Under the pieces are notes generated by a model. That model had not been told where the DNA came from. It made no database searches and saw only the letters and a program-made list of their open reading frames with translations. Of a DNA stretch of 30,671 nt, positions 1 to 7,917 are shown in pieces. Every line of letters begins with the position of its first letter. Position 1 is the stretch's first letter. Location of the stretch: positions 1 to 30,671 of the forward strand of contig DATDVT010000002.1 of assembly GCA_035289905.1 (NCBI GenBank), given 5' to 3'. This stretch comes from DATDVT01 sp035289905. Its GTDB lineage: Archaea; Nanobdellota; Nanobdellia; SCGC-AAA011-G17; GW2011-AR18. The position numbers and the translations under genes are program-made.

Positions 1-1636
1 TACCAAAAACAAAATCACCTACATCTAGCTGTTCCATAGAAACATCAACACCCAAATCAACTAAATTTTTAAGAATAGAAGAACCCTTTTCTCTGAAATC
101 AACAATAATCTTAATCTTATCAATATATTTATTTAAACCAATATCTTGACTTAAATTTAATTTATTCTTTATACTTTTCAACAAATCCTTCATTCTTCTC
201 TCTTTATGAAATGCCACCCAATGATAAGCTTCATCTCTAGTATTCTTAGTCATTAAAACAATAACTCTCCCTTTATCCATCCTAGCAGTCCTTCCCCTTC
301 TCTGTATAGTTCTTATTGCTGAAGGTACAGGTTCATAAAAAATAACTAAATCCACTTTGGGGATATCCAATCCCTCCTCACCTATAGAAGAACTCAAAAG
401 AACATTAAACTCATCTCCCCTAAATTTATCTAATAAAACTAATTGTTTCTTCTGAGTCATTCCCCTCCCATCTTTATTATTTTGTCCAACAAACACTCTA
501 GACTTAATCCCTTCTATCTGATTCAACTCCTTCTCTAAAACCTTAATAGAATCCCTATATTGATTAAACACAATAATTTTCTTATCTTTATTTTCTAAAA
601 TAATTTCCTTTAATCTTACAAGTTTCGGATGTTCTAAATCCAAATAATGATTTGCTTTAGCTAAAGCATTCCTAAAATTTAAATCATTTACTAAATTCTT
701 TACAGCTTTAGTTTTTCCCTTTTCACCCTCTTTAACTAATTTATTCATATAAATAACTAAAGCCTTCATTCCTTGAGTTTCTAATAATTCTAAACCATGT
801 TGAATCTTTAAAACCTCAGCAACAGAACTAACCGATTTCATCAAATTAAAATCCTTATCACCCCTAACTATTCTTCCTTGTAGCTCTCTCATTAATCGTA
901 ATAAATCACTTTTAGTATTCAAACCATTAAAACCACTAACCTTTAAAATATCTAATTTAGAATTATAACAACTCTCAATTAATCTCCTAACAACTAAATA
1001 TTCCTCAGGCAAACTAACCTTAACCCATTCAATATTCATCTGCTGAACATATGGTTTAACATCACCATCATCTTCACTTCTAAATTCAATTTCCTCAATA
1101 AAAGCATTCTTACAAACATCCTGAATCTTTTCTAGATCATCCCCAGGTGAAGCAGTTAATCCAATAATCCTGACATTCTTTCCTATGCGATTATACTGTT
1201 TACACAACCAGGTGTAATCATATTCCTTAACATTCCTATGCGCCTCATCCAAGACTAACAAACTAATCTCTTCCAAATTCAATCTCTTAGAAATAATATC
1301 ATTAGAAATAGTCTGTGGTGTACTAACAATAACCCTGGCCCCTTTAATTAACTCCCCTCTTTTCTCTGGTGCAACTTCTCCACTAAATAAAACAACTTCT
1401 TCTTCTCCAAGAGTAGTATCTTTAATAAATTCATTCCTTATCTGACCTGCTAAAGGCTTTGTTGGAGTTAAAAATAAAATCTTTCCTTGAAGAGTATTTA
1501 ACCTACTAACAGCAACCAAAATAGCTAGCTTAGTCTTACCCAAACCAGTAGGTAAAACAATTAAAGTATTTTTACTAGTACAACTATTTAGAATAGTTTC
1601 TTGATATAATCTCGGCTTAAACTTAATCTCAATCAT
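1..1636 (-). CDS. hef: Hef-type helicase-nuclease (FANCM/XPF family), C-terminus beyond the window
   Basis: This is a superfamily 2 helicase joined to the start of an XPF/ERCC4 nuclease domain, the layout of archaeal Hef, which acts on stalled forks and branched DNA. I translated 545 residues; the frame is open at the left edge. Walker A PTGLGKT lies at about residues 29-35, DEAH at 130-133, TASP at 161-164 and QRRGRTAR near 445-452, so all main helicase motifs are intact. From about residue 507 the sequence VDFREKGSS followed by a GVDVSMEQLDVGDF stretch matches the start of the ERCC4 nuclease core; its catalytic ERK part lies outside. The ATG at 1636 has a TATA-like element (TTTAAGTA) about 25 bp upstream, consistent with a leaderless transcript. 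The gene uses many G- and T-rich codons, as do other minus-strand genes here. The family call is firm; whether the nuclease end is intact cannot be seen. Confidence 0.93.
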   Translation of the reverse strand, partial: MIEIKFKPRLYQETILNSCTSKNTLIVLPTGLGKTKLAILVAVSRLNTLQGKILFLTPTKPLAGQIRNEFIKDTTLGEEEVVLFSGEVAPEKRGELIKGARVIVSTPQTISNDIISKRLNLEEISLLVLDEAHRNVKEYDYTWLCKQYNRIGKNVRIIGLTASPGDDLEKIQDVCKNAFIEEIEFRSEDDGDVKPYVQQMNIEWVKVSLPEEYLVVRRLIESCYNSKLDILKVSGFNGLNTKSDLLRLMRELQGRIVRGDKDFNLMKSVSSVAEVLKIQHGLELLETQGMKALVIYMNKLVKEGEKGKTKAVKNLVNDLNFRNALAKANHYLDLEHPKLVRLKEIILENKDKKIIVFNQYRDSIKVLEKELNQIEGIKSRVFVGQNNKDGRGMTQKKQLVLLDKFRGDEFNVLLSSSIGEEGLDIPKVDLVIFYEPVPSAIRTIQRRGRTARMDKGRVIVLMTKNTRDEAYHWVAFHKERRMKDLLKSIKNKLNLSQDIGLNKYIDKIKIIVDFREKGSSILKNLVDLGVDVSMEQLDVGDFVFG

Positions 1637-1719
1637 AGCTATTTAATAAAAAAATAGTACTTAAACCTTATGCGCAAATGTCCAGTGCAAAATATTTAAA
1701 AACAACAAATAACATATAG

Positions 1720-1903
1720 ACTTTAGAATTTAAAAAAGAATTAGACTTTTGTTTAGAATTATGGAAAAAACAAGGAGAATGTACTTTCGGCGGAGGAAAC
1801 AATGTGTCGTACCTTATTTACTCTTGAAACAAAAGAGGTATTACACGGAGATATAAAACGACTAACATTAGTTGATTGGAAAAATAAGATAAATGAATTA
1901 TAA
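1720..1903 (+). pseudogene. Remnant of a small gene split over three frames
   Basis: The 300 bases between hef and the phosphoribosyltransferase gene contain no intact gene. They do hold coding-like text that moves between frames. One frame (from 1720) reads FKKELDFCLELWKKQGECTF then GGG, the next reads KQCVVPYLLLK (about 1797-1830), and the third (from about 1823) reads LETKEVLHGDIKRLTLVDW and ends at TAA 1903. Joined, they make a plausible protein of about 60 residues. No ATG exists in the first frame after its upstream stop at 1717, so the start also seems lost. An AT-rich TATA-like stretch lies near 1690. I do not recognise the family with certainty. It could be a decayed gene, or an intact gene damaged by sequencing indels. 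Confidence 0.45.
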
Positions 1904-1937
1904 TAAAGCTTTTTAATAGCCTATTTAATTTTGAAAT

Positions 1938-2636
1938 GTGACTAATTTATATCCCTTCCTTTTAGATAGAGACAATCCAAGAGATTTAAGAGAAACTCCA
2001 TTAAGCCCCCCAGAAAGATATAGAATGGCAGAAGAATACAGGCAATTCATAGATCAAATCATTGCCTCAAATATAGAAATAGAAGCAAGAACCTGGAGAA
2101 TAAGAGAAGTATTAAAAAAAGAATACAAAGACGCTACTACAGAACCAAAAAATAGAGTTATAGTAATTCCCATCTTAGAAGGAGCAAGCAACTTTTATAA
2201 CGGGCTCTTTAGAACAAAACCAACCTTTCATCATAGAGCAATCTCATTAACAAGTAAAAGTTATAACAATTCTACTCAAACAGGAGATCTCAATCTAAAT
2301 CAAGATAATCTAAAAGAAATCGCAGAATCAATTCCAGGAGAAAGAGTAATTATTGTAGAAGACATAATTGATACAGGTAATACATTAAAAGGAATAGTTG
2401 ATATCCTTCAAAGCCTAAACCCTAAAGACATGAAGATAGTAAGTCTATTAACTAAACCAGATCGGCACGAATCAAAAAATCTAGAAGCTTTACTTCCGCA
2501 TATCGCAAGTATAGGATTTATTATACCTAATTTGTTTGTAATAGGATATGGATTAGATGCTGGAGGATTCTTAAGAGAATTCCCTCATCTTGCAACACTC
2601 TCAAAATATTCTATTAAAAAATTAATAAAAAAATAA
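1938..2636 (+). CDS. hpt: Hypoxanthine-guanine-type phosphoribosyltransferase
   Basis: This enzyme is expected to join a purine base to PRPP, giving IMP or GMP in cytoplasmic purine salvage. The PRPP-binding signature VIIVEDIIDTGNT lies at residues 137-149. The upstream strand-loop PILEGASNFYNGL (78-90), a flexible-loop-like KSYNNSTQTGD and the C-terminal VIGYGLDAGGFLREFP stretch all follow the HGPRT family (bacterial Hpt and eukaryotic HPRT) rather than other PRTases. The length of 232 residues is somewhat longer than usual because of a 30-60 residue N-terminal extension. Translation appears to start at GTG 1938; the ATG two bases earlier runs straight into TGA. A TATA-like TTTTTAATA at about 1910-1918 fits a leaderless start there; Met30 is an alternative start. 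The gene converges on a winged-helix regulator that ends 5 bp beyond its stop. Base preference cannot be read from sequence alone. Confidence 0.85.
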   Translation: MTNLYPFLLDRDNPRDLRETPLSPPERYRMAEEYRQFIDQIIASNIEIEARTWRIREVLKKEYKDATTEPKNRVIVIPILEGASNFYNGLFRTKPTFHHRAISLTSKSYNNSTQTGDLNLNQDNLKEIAESIPGERVIIVEDIIDTGNTLKGIVDILQSLNPKDMKIVSLLTKPDRHESKNLEALLPHIASIGFIIPNLFVIGYGLDAGGFLREFPHLATLSKYSIKKLIKK

Positions 2637-2641
2637 AAAAA

Positions 2642-2920
2642 TTAAATTTCTAATTGATTCTTTATCTTTTCAATAAATTCAGCAACCTTCTCACCACTAT
2701 CAGTTAAAGAAATAGTCTTTATTCTTCCTTGCTTCTCAAAAGTTACTAAACTAGCTTTTTCCATTTCTTGTAATATCTTAACTGCATGAGAATATGTACA
2801 ATCAACTTCCTTTGCTAGTACAGAACCATACCTGTTCCGACTATTTTGTCTAAGTGCAACCAACACCATAGCTGGCTTTTTCCTAAAAAAAACTTCAAAT
2901 ATATCTTTACTTTTAGCCAC
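2642..2920 (-). CDS. Small winged-helix DNA-binding protein (MarR/ArsR-like)
   Basis: This is a 92-residue single-domain protein with a winged-helix fold pattern. Helix-turn-helix text RYGSVLAKEVDCTYSHAVKI is followed by LQEMEKASLVTFEKQGR and a beta-wing ending KTISLTDSGEKVAE, typical of MarR/PadR-like archaeal regulators. It probably binds promoter DNA as a dimer; the target is unknown. The start appears to be GTG at 2920, with an AGGGGG stretch roughly 9 nt upstream that could act as a ribosome-binding site, and a TATA-like TTTATAAA near 2996-3003 that would give a leader of some 50 nt. It converges on hpt, and regulation of hpt or serS is only a guess from position. No effector domain is present. 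Confidence 0.75.
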   Translation of the reverse strand: MAKSKDIFEVFFRKKPAMVLVALRQNSRNRYGSVLAKEVDCTYSHAVKILQEMEKASLVTFEKQGRIKTISLTDSGEKVAEFIEKIKNQLEI

Positions 2921-3081
2921 CTGTATTTCCCCCTTAATAATACTCTTCTAAAAACTCACCCTTTTTCTCTCACTCAACTGCAGCATAAACTTCTTTATAA
3001 ATATTTCTCCTTATATATATTCTACAAAATATATAAGAAACTATCAAAAAGTAACAACAGAATACAAAAATAAGAACAAAC

Positions 3082-3089
3082 TTTATAAA
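3082..3089 (+). promoter_or_regulatory. TATA element of serS, leaderless type
   Basis: TTTATAAA is centred about 25 bp before the serS ATG at 3111. Archaeal transcription usually starts 25-27 bp after the TATA box, which puts the RNA 5' end at or next to the start codon. The same spacing is found before most first genes in this window. Confidence 0.65.
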
Positions 3090-3110
3090 AAACTACCAAA
3101 TTAAAAGAAT

Positions 3111-4364
3111 ATGATTGATATAAATTTAATTAGAGAAAATCTAAAAATAGTCGAAGAAAATTGTAGAAATAGGGGATATGATGAAAAAATTGTTTCTAAA
3201 ATATTCAAACTAGATAGAAAATGGAGAGAACTAAAAACAGAAGATGACATATTAAGAGCAAAAAGAAATAAAATATCTGAAGAAATAAACACAAATAAAA
3301 AACAAAACAAAACAATTAATCATCTTCTAAAAAATGCAAAAGAAGTTCTAGAAAAATTAAAATCAAATGAAAAAGAAGAAAATAAAATAAAAGAAAAAAG
3401 AGACACCCTCCTTACTCAGATTCCAAACATTCAAAAAAAAGAAAACCCTATAGGAACAGAAGAGAATAATAAAGAAATTAAAAAATGGGGTAAAATATCA
3501 AATATCGAATCACCAAAATCTCATCTAGAAATAGGAGAAAAATTAGATATTATAGATATAAAACGCGCAACCAAAATTGCTGGTTCTGGATTTTATCTAT
3601 TAAAAGGAAAAGGTGCAAAATTACAAAGGGCATTAATTCAATTTATGCTAAATTTTCATGAAAAAAATGGTTTTATTGAAATAAATCCCCCACAATTAAT
3701 TAACAAAAAAACTGCTTTTGGAACAGGAAACCTACCAAAATTTGAAGATCAATTATACAAGACAAATGATGAACTAATATTAATACCAACTGCAGAAGTT
3801 CCTATAACAAATATTTATTCTAATGAAATCTTAAATGAAAAACAATTACCATTAAAATTTTGTGCAATCACTGAATGTTATAGAACAGAGTCTGGAAGAA
3901 AAGCAGGAGAAGAAGGACTATTCAGAGTACATCAATTTGAAAAAGTAGAAATGGTCTATATTTGCAAACCTGAAGATTCTGAAAATTTTTTAGAAGAGAT
4001 GACTCAATATAGTGAAAGGATACTAGAAAAACTAAATATCCCATATAGAAAAATATTATTAGCAACTGCTGATGCAAGTTTCGCAAGCGCTAAAACTTAT
4101 GATCTTGAGGTATGGAGTCCTGGAATGAATAAATATTTAGAGTGTTCTTCATGTTCCAATTGTACAGACTTTCAAGCTAGAAGAATGAATACAAAATATC
4201 AATCAAAAACAGATTTAAATTTTGTCCATACGCTTAATGGATCAGGATTGGCTCTACCTAGATTAATGATTTCAATACTAGAAAACAATCAACAAGAAAA
4301 TGGATCAATTAAAATCCCAGAAATTCTATGGCCTTACACAGAATTTAAAGAAATTAAAAATTAA
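3111..4364 (+). CDS. serS: Seryl-tRNA synthetase, class II common type
   Basis: This enzyme charges tRNA-Ser (and tRNA-Sec where present) with serine in the cytoplasm. The N-terminal 110 residues form the long antiparallel coiled coil (rich in K, E and N) that grips the variable arm of tRNA-Ser. The catalytic core shows TAEVPITN, motif 2 (CYRTESGRKAGEEGLFRVHQ followed by FEKVEM) and motif 3 GSGLALPRLMISILEN near residues 377-392. A length of 417 residues is normal for the common bacterial/eukaryotic-like SerRS; it is not the rare methanogen type. It is monocistronic, with a TATA box 25 bp upstream and a U8 tract just after the stop. The coding sequence is extremely A-rich (many AAA, AAT and ATA codons), as in other plus-strand genes here. 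Confidence 0.96.
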   Translation: MIDINLIRENLKIVEENCRNRGYDEKIVSKIFKLDRKWRELKTEDDILRAKRNKISEEINTNKKQNKTINHLLKNAKEVLEKLKSNEKEENKIKEKRDTLLTQIPNIQKKENPIGTEENNKEIKKWGKISNIESPKSHLEIGEKLDIIDIKRATKIAGSGFYLLKGKGAKLQRALIQFMLNFHEKNGFIEINPPQLINKKTAFGTGNLPKFEDQLYKTNDELILIPTAEVPITNIYSNEILNEKQLPLKFCAITECYRTESGRKAGEEGLFRVHQFEKVEMVYICKPEDSENFLEEMTQYSERILEKLNIPYRKILLATADASFASAKTYDLEVWSPGMNKYLECSSCSNCTDFQARRMNTKYQSKTDLNFVHTLNGSGLALPRLMISILENNQQENGSIKIPEILWPYTEFKEIKN

Positions 4365-4368
4365 ATAC

Positions 4369-4376
4369 TTTTTTTT
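4369..4376 (+). terminator. Poly-T terminator after serS
   Basis: A run of eight T residues begins 5 bases after the serS stop, without an obvious hairpin. This matches the U-tract terminators used by archaeal RNA polymerase. Confidence 0.5.
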
Positions 4377-4389
4377 ATAAAACAATAAA

Positions 4390-4397
4390 TTTAAATA
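4390..4397 (+). promoter_or_regulatory. TATA element for the zinc protein/phosphoesterase pair
   Basis: TTTAAATA is centred 25 bp before the ATG at 4419, again predicting a leaderless mRNA. The downstream phosphoesterase gene overlaps the first gene by ATGA and has no space for its own promoter. Confidence 0.6.
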
Positions 4398-4418
4398 TCT
4401 TATTTCTACCAATTTATT

Positions 4419-4670
4419 ATGGATGAAGGTTCTATTGACGAAGATATCTACTCTGAAGAAGGCCTAGAAGAATTGGAAGAAAATGACGAAATAAACGAAG
4501 TAGAAGAAGGTTTTTGTAAAGGTTACAAAAACAAAGATAATCCTGGTGAATGTGGATATTGCCATCAAGTATTAACAGAAGAAGATTTTATAGAGATAGA
4601 ACTAGAAGAAAAAATTTATAGGTTCTGTTGTCAAGATTGTTGTGACGAATATTTAAAAAAGAAAAAATGA
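4419..4670 (+). CDS. Small acidic TRASH-like zinc-binding protein
   Basis: This is an 83-residue protein with two parts. Residues 1-31 are very acidic (E/D-rich, probably disordered). Residues 33-77 carry a cysteine-rich fold with Cys at 33, 45, 48, 70, 71, 74 and 75. The arrangement C-x2-C, then an IYRFCCQDCCDEYL stretch, resembles TRASH/YHS-type zinc or metal-binding domains, in which a CxxC pair and a C-x3-C pair coordinate one metal. These domains occur in metal sensors and in small RNA- or ribosome-associated zinc proteins; the role here is unknown. The stop overlaps the next start (ATGA), so translation is probably coupled to the phosphoesterase. Confidence 0.65.
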   Translation: MDEGSIDEDIYSEEGLEELEENDEINEVEEGFCKGYKNKDNPGECGYCHQVLTEEDFIEIELEEKIYRFCCQDCCDEYLKKKK

Positions 4671-5278
4671 AAAAACTAAAAATATTATCTGCAGGAGATA
4701 TACATGGTGATTCATCTGCAGCAAAAAAATTAGCAATTCTAGCAGAAAAAGAAAAAGTAGATCTAGTCATCCTATGTGGAGACATAACTAATTTTCATCT
4801 TGACACACAAAACCTAATCAAACCATTTAAAGAAAAAAATTTAAAATTATTATTAATTCCAGGAAACCACGATTCTTTTGCAACTGCAGATTTTTTAGCA
4901 GAACTCTATGGAGTAAAAAATATACATGGATATTCAGTCCAATATAAAAATGTAGGAATTTTTGGATGTGGTGGCGCAAATATAGGAACAGAACAACTTA
5001 ATGAAGATGAGATATACAATACATTAAAAAAAGGTTTTACACAAATAAAAGATTTAAAAAAAAGAGTAATGGTAACACATGTTCATCCAAATAAAACAAA
5101 AATGGAAAATTTATCTTCTTTTATTCCTGGTTCAAAAGGAGTAAAAAAAGCAATCGATAATTTTAAACCAGATATTCTATTATGTTCCCATATTCATGAA
5201 GCTGAAGGTTTAGAAGAAAAAATAGGTAAAACAAGAGTTATTCACGTTGGAAGACAAGGAAAAATAATAGAAATATAA
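4667..5278 (+). CDS. Calcineurin-like metallophosphoesterase
   Basis: This 203-residue protein has the five metal-binding blocks of the family: GDIHGD (10-15), GDITN (38-42), GNHDS (66-70), a THVHP block near 142-146, and SHIH near 173-176 (in place of the usual GHxH). These ligate two metal ions that hydrolyse phosphomono- or diesters. The compact size and layout resemble archaeal YfcE/MJ0936-type or Icc-like phosphoesterases; the substrate is unknown. No signal peptide is present, so it should be cytoplasmic. It overlaps the upstream zinc-protein gene by 4 bases (ATGA), suggesting a functional pair. The glycine-to-serine change in the last motif is not usually disabling, since the histidines bind the metals. 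Confidence 0.88.
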   Translation: MKKLKILSAGDIHGDSSAAKKLAILAEKEKVDLVILCGDITNFHLDTQNLIKPFKEKNLKLLLIPGNHDSFATADFLAELYGVKNIHGYSVQYKNVGIFGCGGANIGTEQLNEDEIYNTLKKGFTQIKDLKKRVMVTHVHPNKTKMENLSSFIPGSKGVKKAIDNFKPDILLCSHIHEAEGLEEKIGKTRVIHVGRQGKIIEI

Positions 5279-5313
5279 TTACCTTTAAAAATAAAATAGA
5301 TAATTATTAACTA

Positions 5314-6000
5314 ATGAATACATATATGATAAAATTAGAAAGAATAATTAATTTAATTATCCCTCCTTTGTTAATTATATTATTATTAGTAATTATTGGA
5401 GAAATAGTATTTAAAGAATGGATGCATAATCATTCAATTTATATTGATATATTTGATGGGATGATTATTATAATCTTTGCAATAGACCTTGCATTCAAAT
5501 ATAATAGAATAAAGAAATTTAAAAAATTCCTAAAAAAATACTGGCTAGAAATTCTTGCTATATTCCCATTTTTTTTAATATTTAGAATATACGACCAATT
5601 AGCTTATTTATTAGGCAGTCTAAAAGAATTAATAATCCCCTCCCAAAAAATACTCCATGAAGGGCTAGCAGTAGAAAATATTGTAGCGAGAGAATCAAGA
5701 GTCGCAGAATTACTTAGACCAGTAACAAGAACACCAAGATTTCTAACATTAAATGAAACAAAAAGAAGAAAACAATTCTTAGAAGACCTAAAAAAATTAG
5801 AAAAAGAAGGAATTAAAATACCAAAAGATGGTATTAAACTAACAAAAGAGGGATTCTTTGTAACAAAAACAATTTCAAAAAAATTAGAAAAAGAAGGAAT
5901 AATAGTTATGAAAGACGGAATAAGATTTATTAAAAAAGATTCAAAAAAATTATCTACTAGATTAAAAACAGCCTACAAATTCTATAAAAAACTCAAATAG
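5314..6000 (+). CDS. Membrane protein, possible voltage-sensor-like channel fragment, with a repeat tail
   Basis: This is a 228-residue protein with three or so hydrophobic helices at about residues 10-32, 44-60 and 72-92, the last two separated by a basic KYNRIKKFKKFLKKYW loop. That pattern, with an Asp in the second segment, recalls S1-S3 of voltage-gated ion channels, but I see no pore helix or selectivity filter. The C-terminal half is soluble, basic and contains a degenerate repeat: LEKEGIKIPKDGIKL and LEKEGIIVMKDGIRF about 35 residues apart. The start ATG 5314 has a TTTAAAAATA element 25 bp upstream; an ATG four codons later is an alternative. The 3' end overlaps the convergent gene by 8 bases. 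The channel relation is a weak inference. Confidence 0.55.
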   Translation: MNTYMIKLERIINLIIPPLLIILLLVIIGEIVFKEWMHNHSIYIDIFDGMIIIIFAIDLAFKYNRIKKFKKFLKKYWLEILAIFPFFLIFRIYDQLAYLLGSLKELIIPSQKILHEGLAVENIVARESRVAELLRPVTRTPRFLTLNETKRRKQFLEDLKKLEKEGIKIPKDGIKLTKEGFFVTKTISKKLEKEGIIVMKDGIRFIKKDSKKLSTRLKTAYKFYKKLK

Positions 6001-6538
6001 ATGTACCAATAAACAAAATTACAAAAATTCCTGCAGTATTTAAAACATAAGAAAATAAAAGAAAGAATCTAATAGAAAAGGAACTAAAGGCGGCCAATAA
6101 AGATACACCAATCTCATCAGGTAAAGGAGAAGCAATTATAAAACCAGCAAAAACTAAAATTATATATTTCTTAACTAATTTAGGAATACCTCTATTAAAA
6201 CTCTTAATTAATCTTTCCTTAGACAATTTTTTAATTTCATCATCAAAAGAATATCTAATAAATTTAAAAATTAATAAATCACCGATCAAAGCGCCAAAAC
6301 CAGCTATAAACCCCACTAAGAAAATATTCTGTTCTTGTGCTAATATTAAAAGTAAAGCAGTAGCTGGGCCTGCAGTAAAACCATATGAAAAAAAAACACC
6401 AACAAAAAAAACACCAAAATAACCTAAACTAAATAAAAAATCATGAAAAAGTAAAAAGTTCCTTTCTAAAAAAATAAAATATGCTACTAAAAACGTAAAA
6501 AACAATAACACAAATTTTGGATATTTTAATGACAACAT
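5993..6538 (-). CDS. Multi-pass membrane protein, DedA/VTT or small-multidrug-export-like
   Basis: This is a 181-residue, almost entirely hydrophobic protein with about five or six membrane helices. The segment GFIAGFGALIGDLLIFKFIR (glycines and an Asp inside a helix) and the later IIASPLPDEIGVSLLA segment, a Pro-rich break followed by an acidic pair, are reminiscent of the re-entrant helices of VTT/DedA proteins or of the small-multidrug-export family. I cannot separate the two by eye. I chose the ATG at 6538; a TTG two codons earlier is possible but weaker. It converges on the channel-like gene, with overlapping 3' ends. A helper role in lipid or ion handling is plausible but not shown. Confidence 0.55.
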   Translation of the reverse strand: MLSLKYPKFVLLFFTFLVAYFIFLERNFLLFHDFLFSLGYFGVFFVGVFFSYGFTAGPATALLLILAQEQNIFLVGFIAGFGALIGDLLIFKFIRYSFDDEIKKLSKERLIKSFNRGIPKLVKKYIILVFAGFIIASPLPDEIGVSLLAAFSSFSIRFFLLFSYVLNTAGIFVILFIGTSI

Positions 6539-6604
6539 ACACAATTAAATATTCTATTCACTTTTAAAATAATGTAACTCTTAATAAATAATAACAAAAA
6601 ATGG

Positions 6605-6612
6605 TTTAAATA
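6605..6612 (+). promoter_or_regulatory. TATA element before the TAA-interrupted frame
   Basis: TTTAAATA is centred 26 bp before the ATG at 6635, the same position as in the intact leaderless genes. Its preservation is notable because the frame it serves is interrupted by stops. Confidence 0.5.
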
Positions 6613-6634
6613 ATTCCCTTTAATAAAAAATTAT

Positions 6635-6898
6635 ATGTCATTAGATTAATCAAGAAATAGATAATATAGAACAAATACAATAGAATACGCTCTAGGCAAC
6701 CCACTCTCAAGAGGAGTTAGTTATATTCTACGCATATCTTCAAAAGTATTATTATCTACAAAAATAGGAAGATTATCAAAAGAAAACAGTAGAACTACAG
6801 TAAAACCACAAACATAAAAATGTCACTATCCTAATTATAATGATAAATATTCCAAAGTACCTTTCTTATTTGTAATAGAACTAGATTTTAGCAATTAA
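6635..6898 (+). pseudogene. 88-codon frame with three in-frame TAA codons
   Basis: The 370-base gap between two minus-strand genes holds a plus-strand frame that starts at ATG 6635 and stays in register to TAA 6898, but has TAA at 6647, 6662 and 6815 as well. Between the stops the text looks like protein: YRTNTIEYALGNPLSRGVSY then ILRISSKVLLSTKIGRLSKE, and after the third TAA KCHYPNYNDKYSKVPFLFVI then ELDF. There is no frameshift, only stops. A well-placed TATA box precedes it. The simplest reading is a pseudogene inactivated by substitutions. I do not recognise the family. Readthrough is discussed as a finding. Confidence 0.5.
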
Positions 6899-6903
6899 TA
6901 ATT

Positions 6904-6912
6904 AAAAAAAAA
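6904..6912 (-). terminator. U9 terminator of the exported helical protein gene
   Basis: On the minus strand nine T residues follow directly after the TAA of the gene ending at 6913. The flanking AATAATT and AATTATT sequences can also pair weakly around the run. Confidence 0.55.
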
Positions 6913-7809
6913 TTATTGTGTACCAAAGTCTTCTTTAATTCCTTTGATAGTATTTTTCAAAGCAACTTTAGCTTGTTTAGCTTCATCTTCACTAATCTTC
7001 ATATTGATCTTAGCATGTTTATAATCTCCAATAGCATCAATATGATCTCCTTCAGCTAAACTATTAACTGCACTGTCAAAAGAATCCTTTGAATCCATAT
7101 AATCATCTTGACTTTTAGCTCTCTTAGCAACAAATTCATCATAGTCATTAATTATTTCAGAATCTATTTCACCTGCAGCTTCCTTTTCGCCAATAAATCT
7201 TCCCAATTTTCTCTCAAGAACTTTAATTTTACTTGATTCAGTTTCTTTTTTAGAGAAGAATTTTTCAGTTTTTGTAGCTTCTACAACAGCCCTAGCATCA
7301 TTTGTTATTCTTTCTAATATCTTAAAAGCAATCATGCTATGACCTTCTCTTTCCAAATCTTTAAACATACTCATAGTATCACTAAAATCAATAAATCTAT
7401 CTTGAACTGTCTCCAAATTTTCAACTATAATATCCTTTCTCTCATCCTCTAAATGTAAATCTGTAGCAGCTAAAGCTATATCTCCTAATTCTAAAACATA
7501 ACCATCGGCAGTCCTTATTAATTCACCTGGCATTTTAGCTTGTAATATTTTAGAGTAACCAGCACAAAACTCACTGTCTAATCTACCACTCTTACATTTT
7601 TGTAAAATATCTTCTTCTTTTTTTAACAATTTAGTATGACTAAAGTCATATTTTTGATAACTATTTAATTCTTCTCTATATTCTTCTTTTGCATGTTTAC
7701 CATCCACAATAGTCTCTCCTACTGTCCTTTCTTCTTCAACTGCAGAAACAAATGGAAATGTACTAACTAACAATACGCACAATAATATAATTCCAAATAA
7801 TTTTTTCAT
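6913..7809 (-). CDS. Exported alpha-helical protein of unknown function
   Basis: This is a 298-residue protein with a clear signal peptide (MKKLFGIILLCVLLVSTFPF followed by VSA), cleaved probably after Ala in VSA-VEEE. The mature part is predicted highly helical and charged, with no membrane anchor, no recognisable enzyme motif and a single Cys pair in KCKSGRLDSEFCAG. A longer frame begins 11 codons upstream, but GGAGG at 7817-7821 sits 7 nt before the ATG at 7809 and settles the start. A TATA-like TATATATTTTTT near 7870-7880 gives a leader of about 40 nt, so unlike most genes here this one uses a Shine-Dalgarno site. The gene stands alone and ends in a U9 tract. The function is unknown; a secreted or surface-bound structural role fits. 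Confidence 0.7.
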   Translation of the reverse strand: MKKLFGIILLCVLLVSTFPFVSAVEEERTVGETIVDGKHAKEEYREELNSYQKYDFSHTKLLKKEEDILQKCKSGRLDSEFCAGYSKILQAKMPGELIRTADGYVLELGDIALAATDLHLEDERKDIIVENLETVQDRFIDFSDTMSMFKDLEREGHSMIAFKILERITNDARAVVEATKTEKFFSKKETESSKIKVLERKLGRFIGEKEAAGEIDSEIINDYDEFVAKRAKSQDDYMDSKDSFDSAVNSLAEGDHIDAIGDYKHAKINMKISEDEAKQAKVALKNTIKGIKEDFGTQ

Positions 7810-7816
7810 TTTTAGT

Positions 7817-7821
7817 CCTCC
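7817..7821 (-). promoter_or_regulatory. Shine-Dalgarno site fixing the start at 7809
   Basis: GGAGG on the minus strand lies 7 nt before ATG 7809. It makes the longer in-frame start at 7842 unlikely and marks one of the few leadered mRNAs in the window. Confidence 0.7.
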
Positions 7822-7917
7822 AAAACTATAATCTAGAAACACGCTCTTTTACCATCTGTAAATGATTAAAAAAATATATAAGCTTAACTATCAAAAAACA
7901 ATTATAACAAAAAATAA

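Noticed and set aside
2846..3073. 75-codon plus-strand frame opposite the regulator
   Set aside because: It overlaps the winged-helix gene and the AT-rich serS promoter region. Its composition (FYKIYKK) reflects base content and it has no domain.
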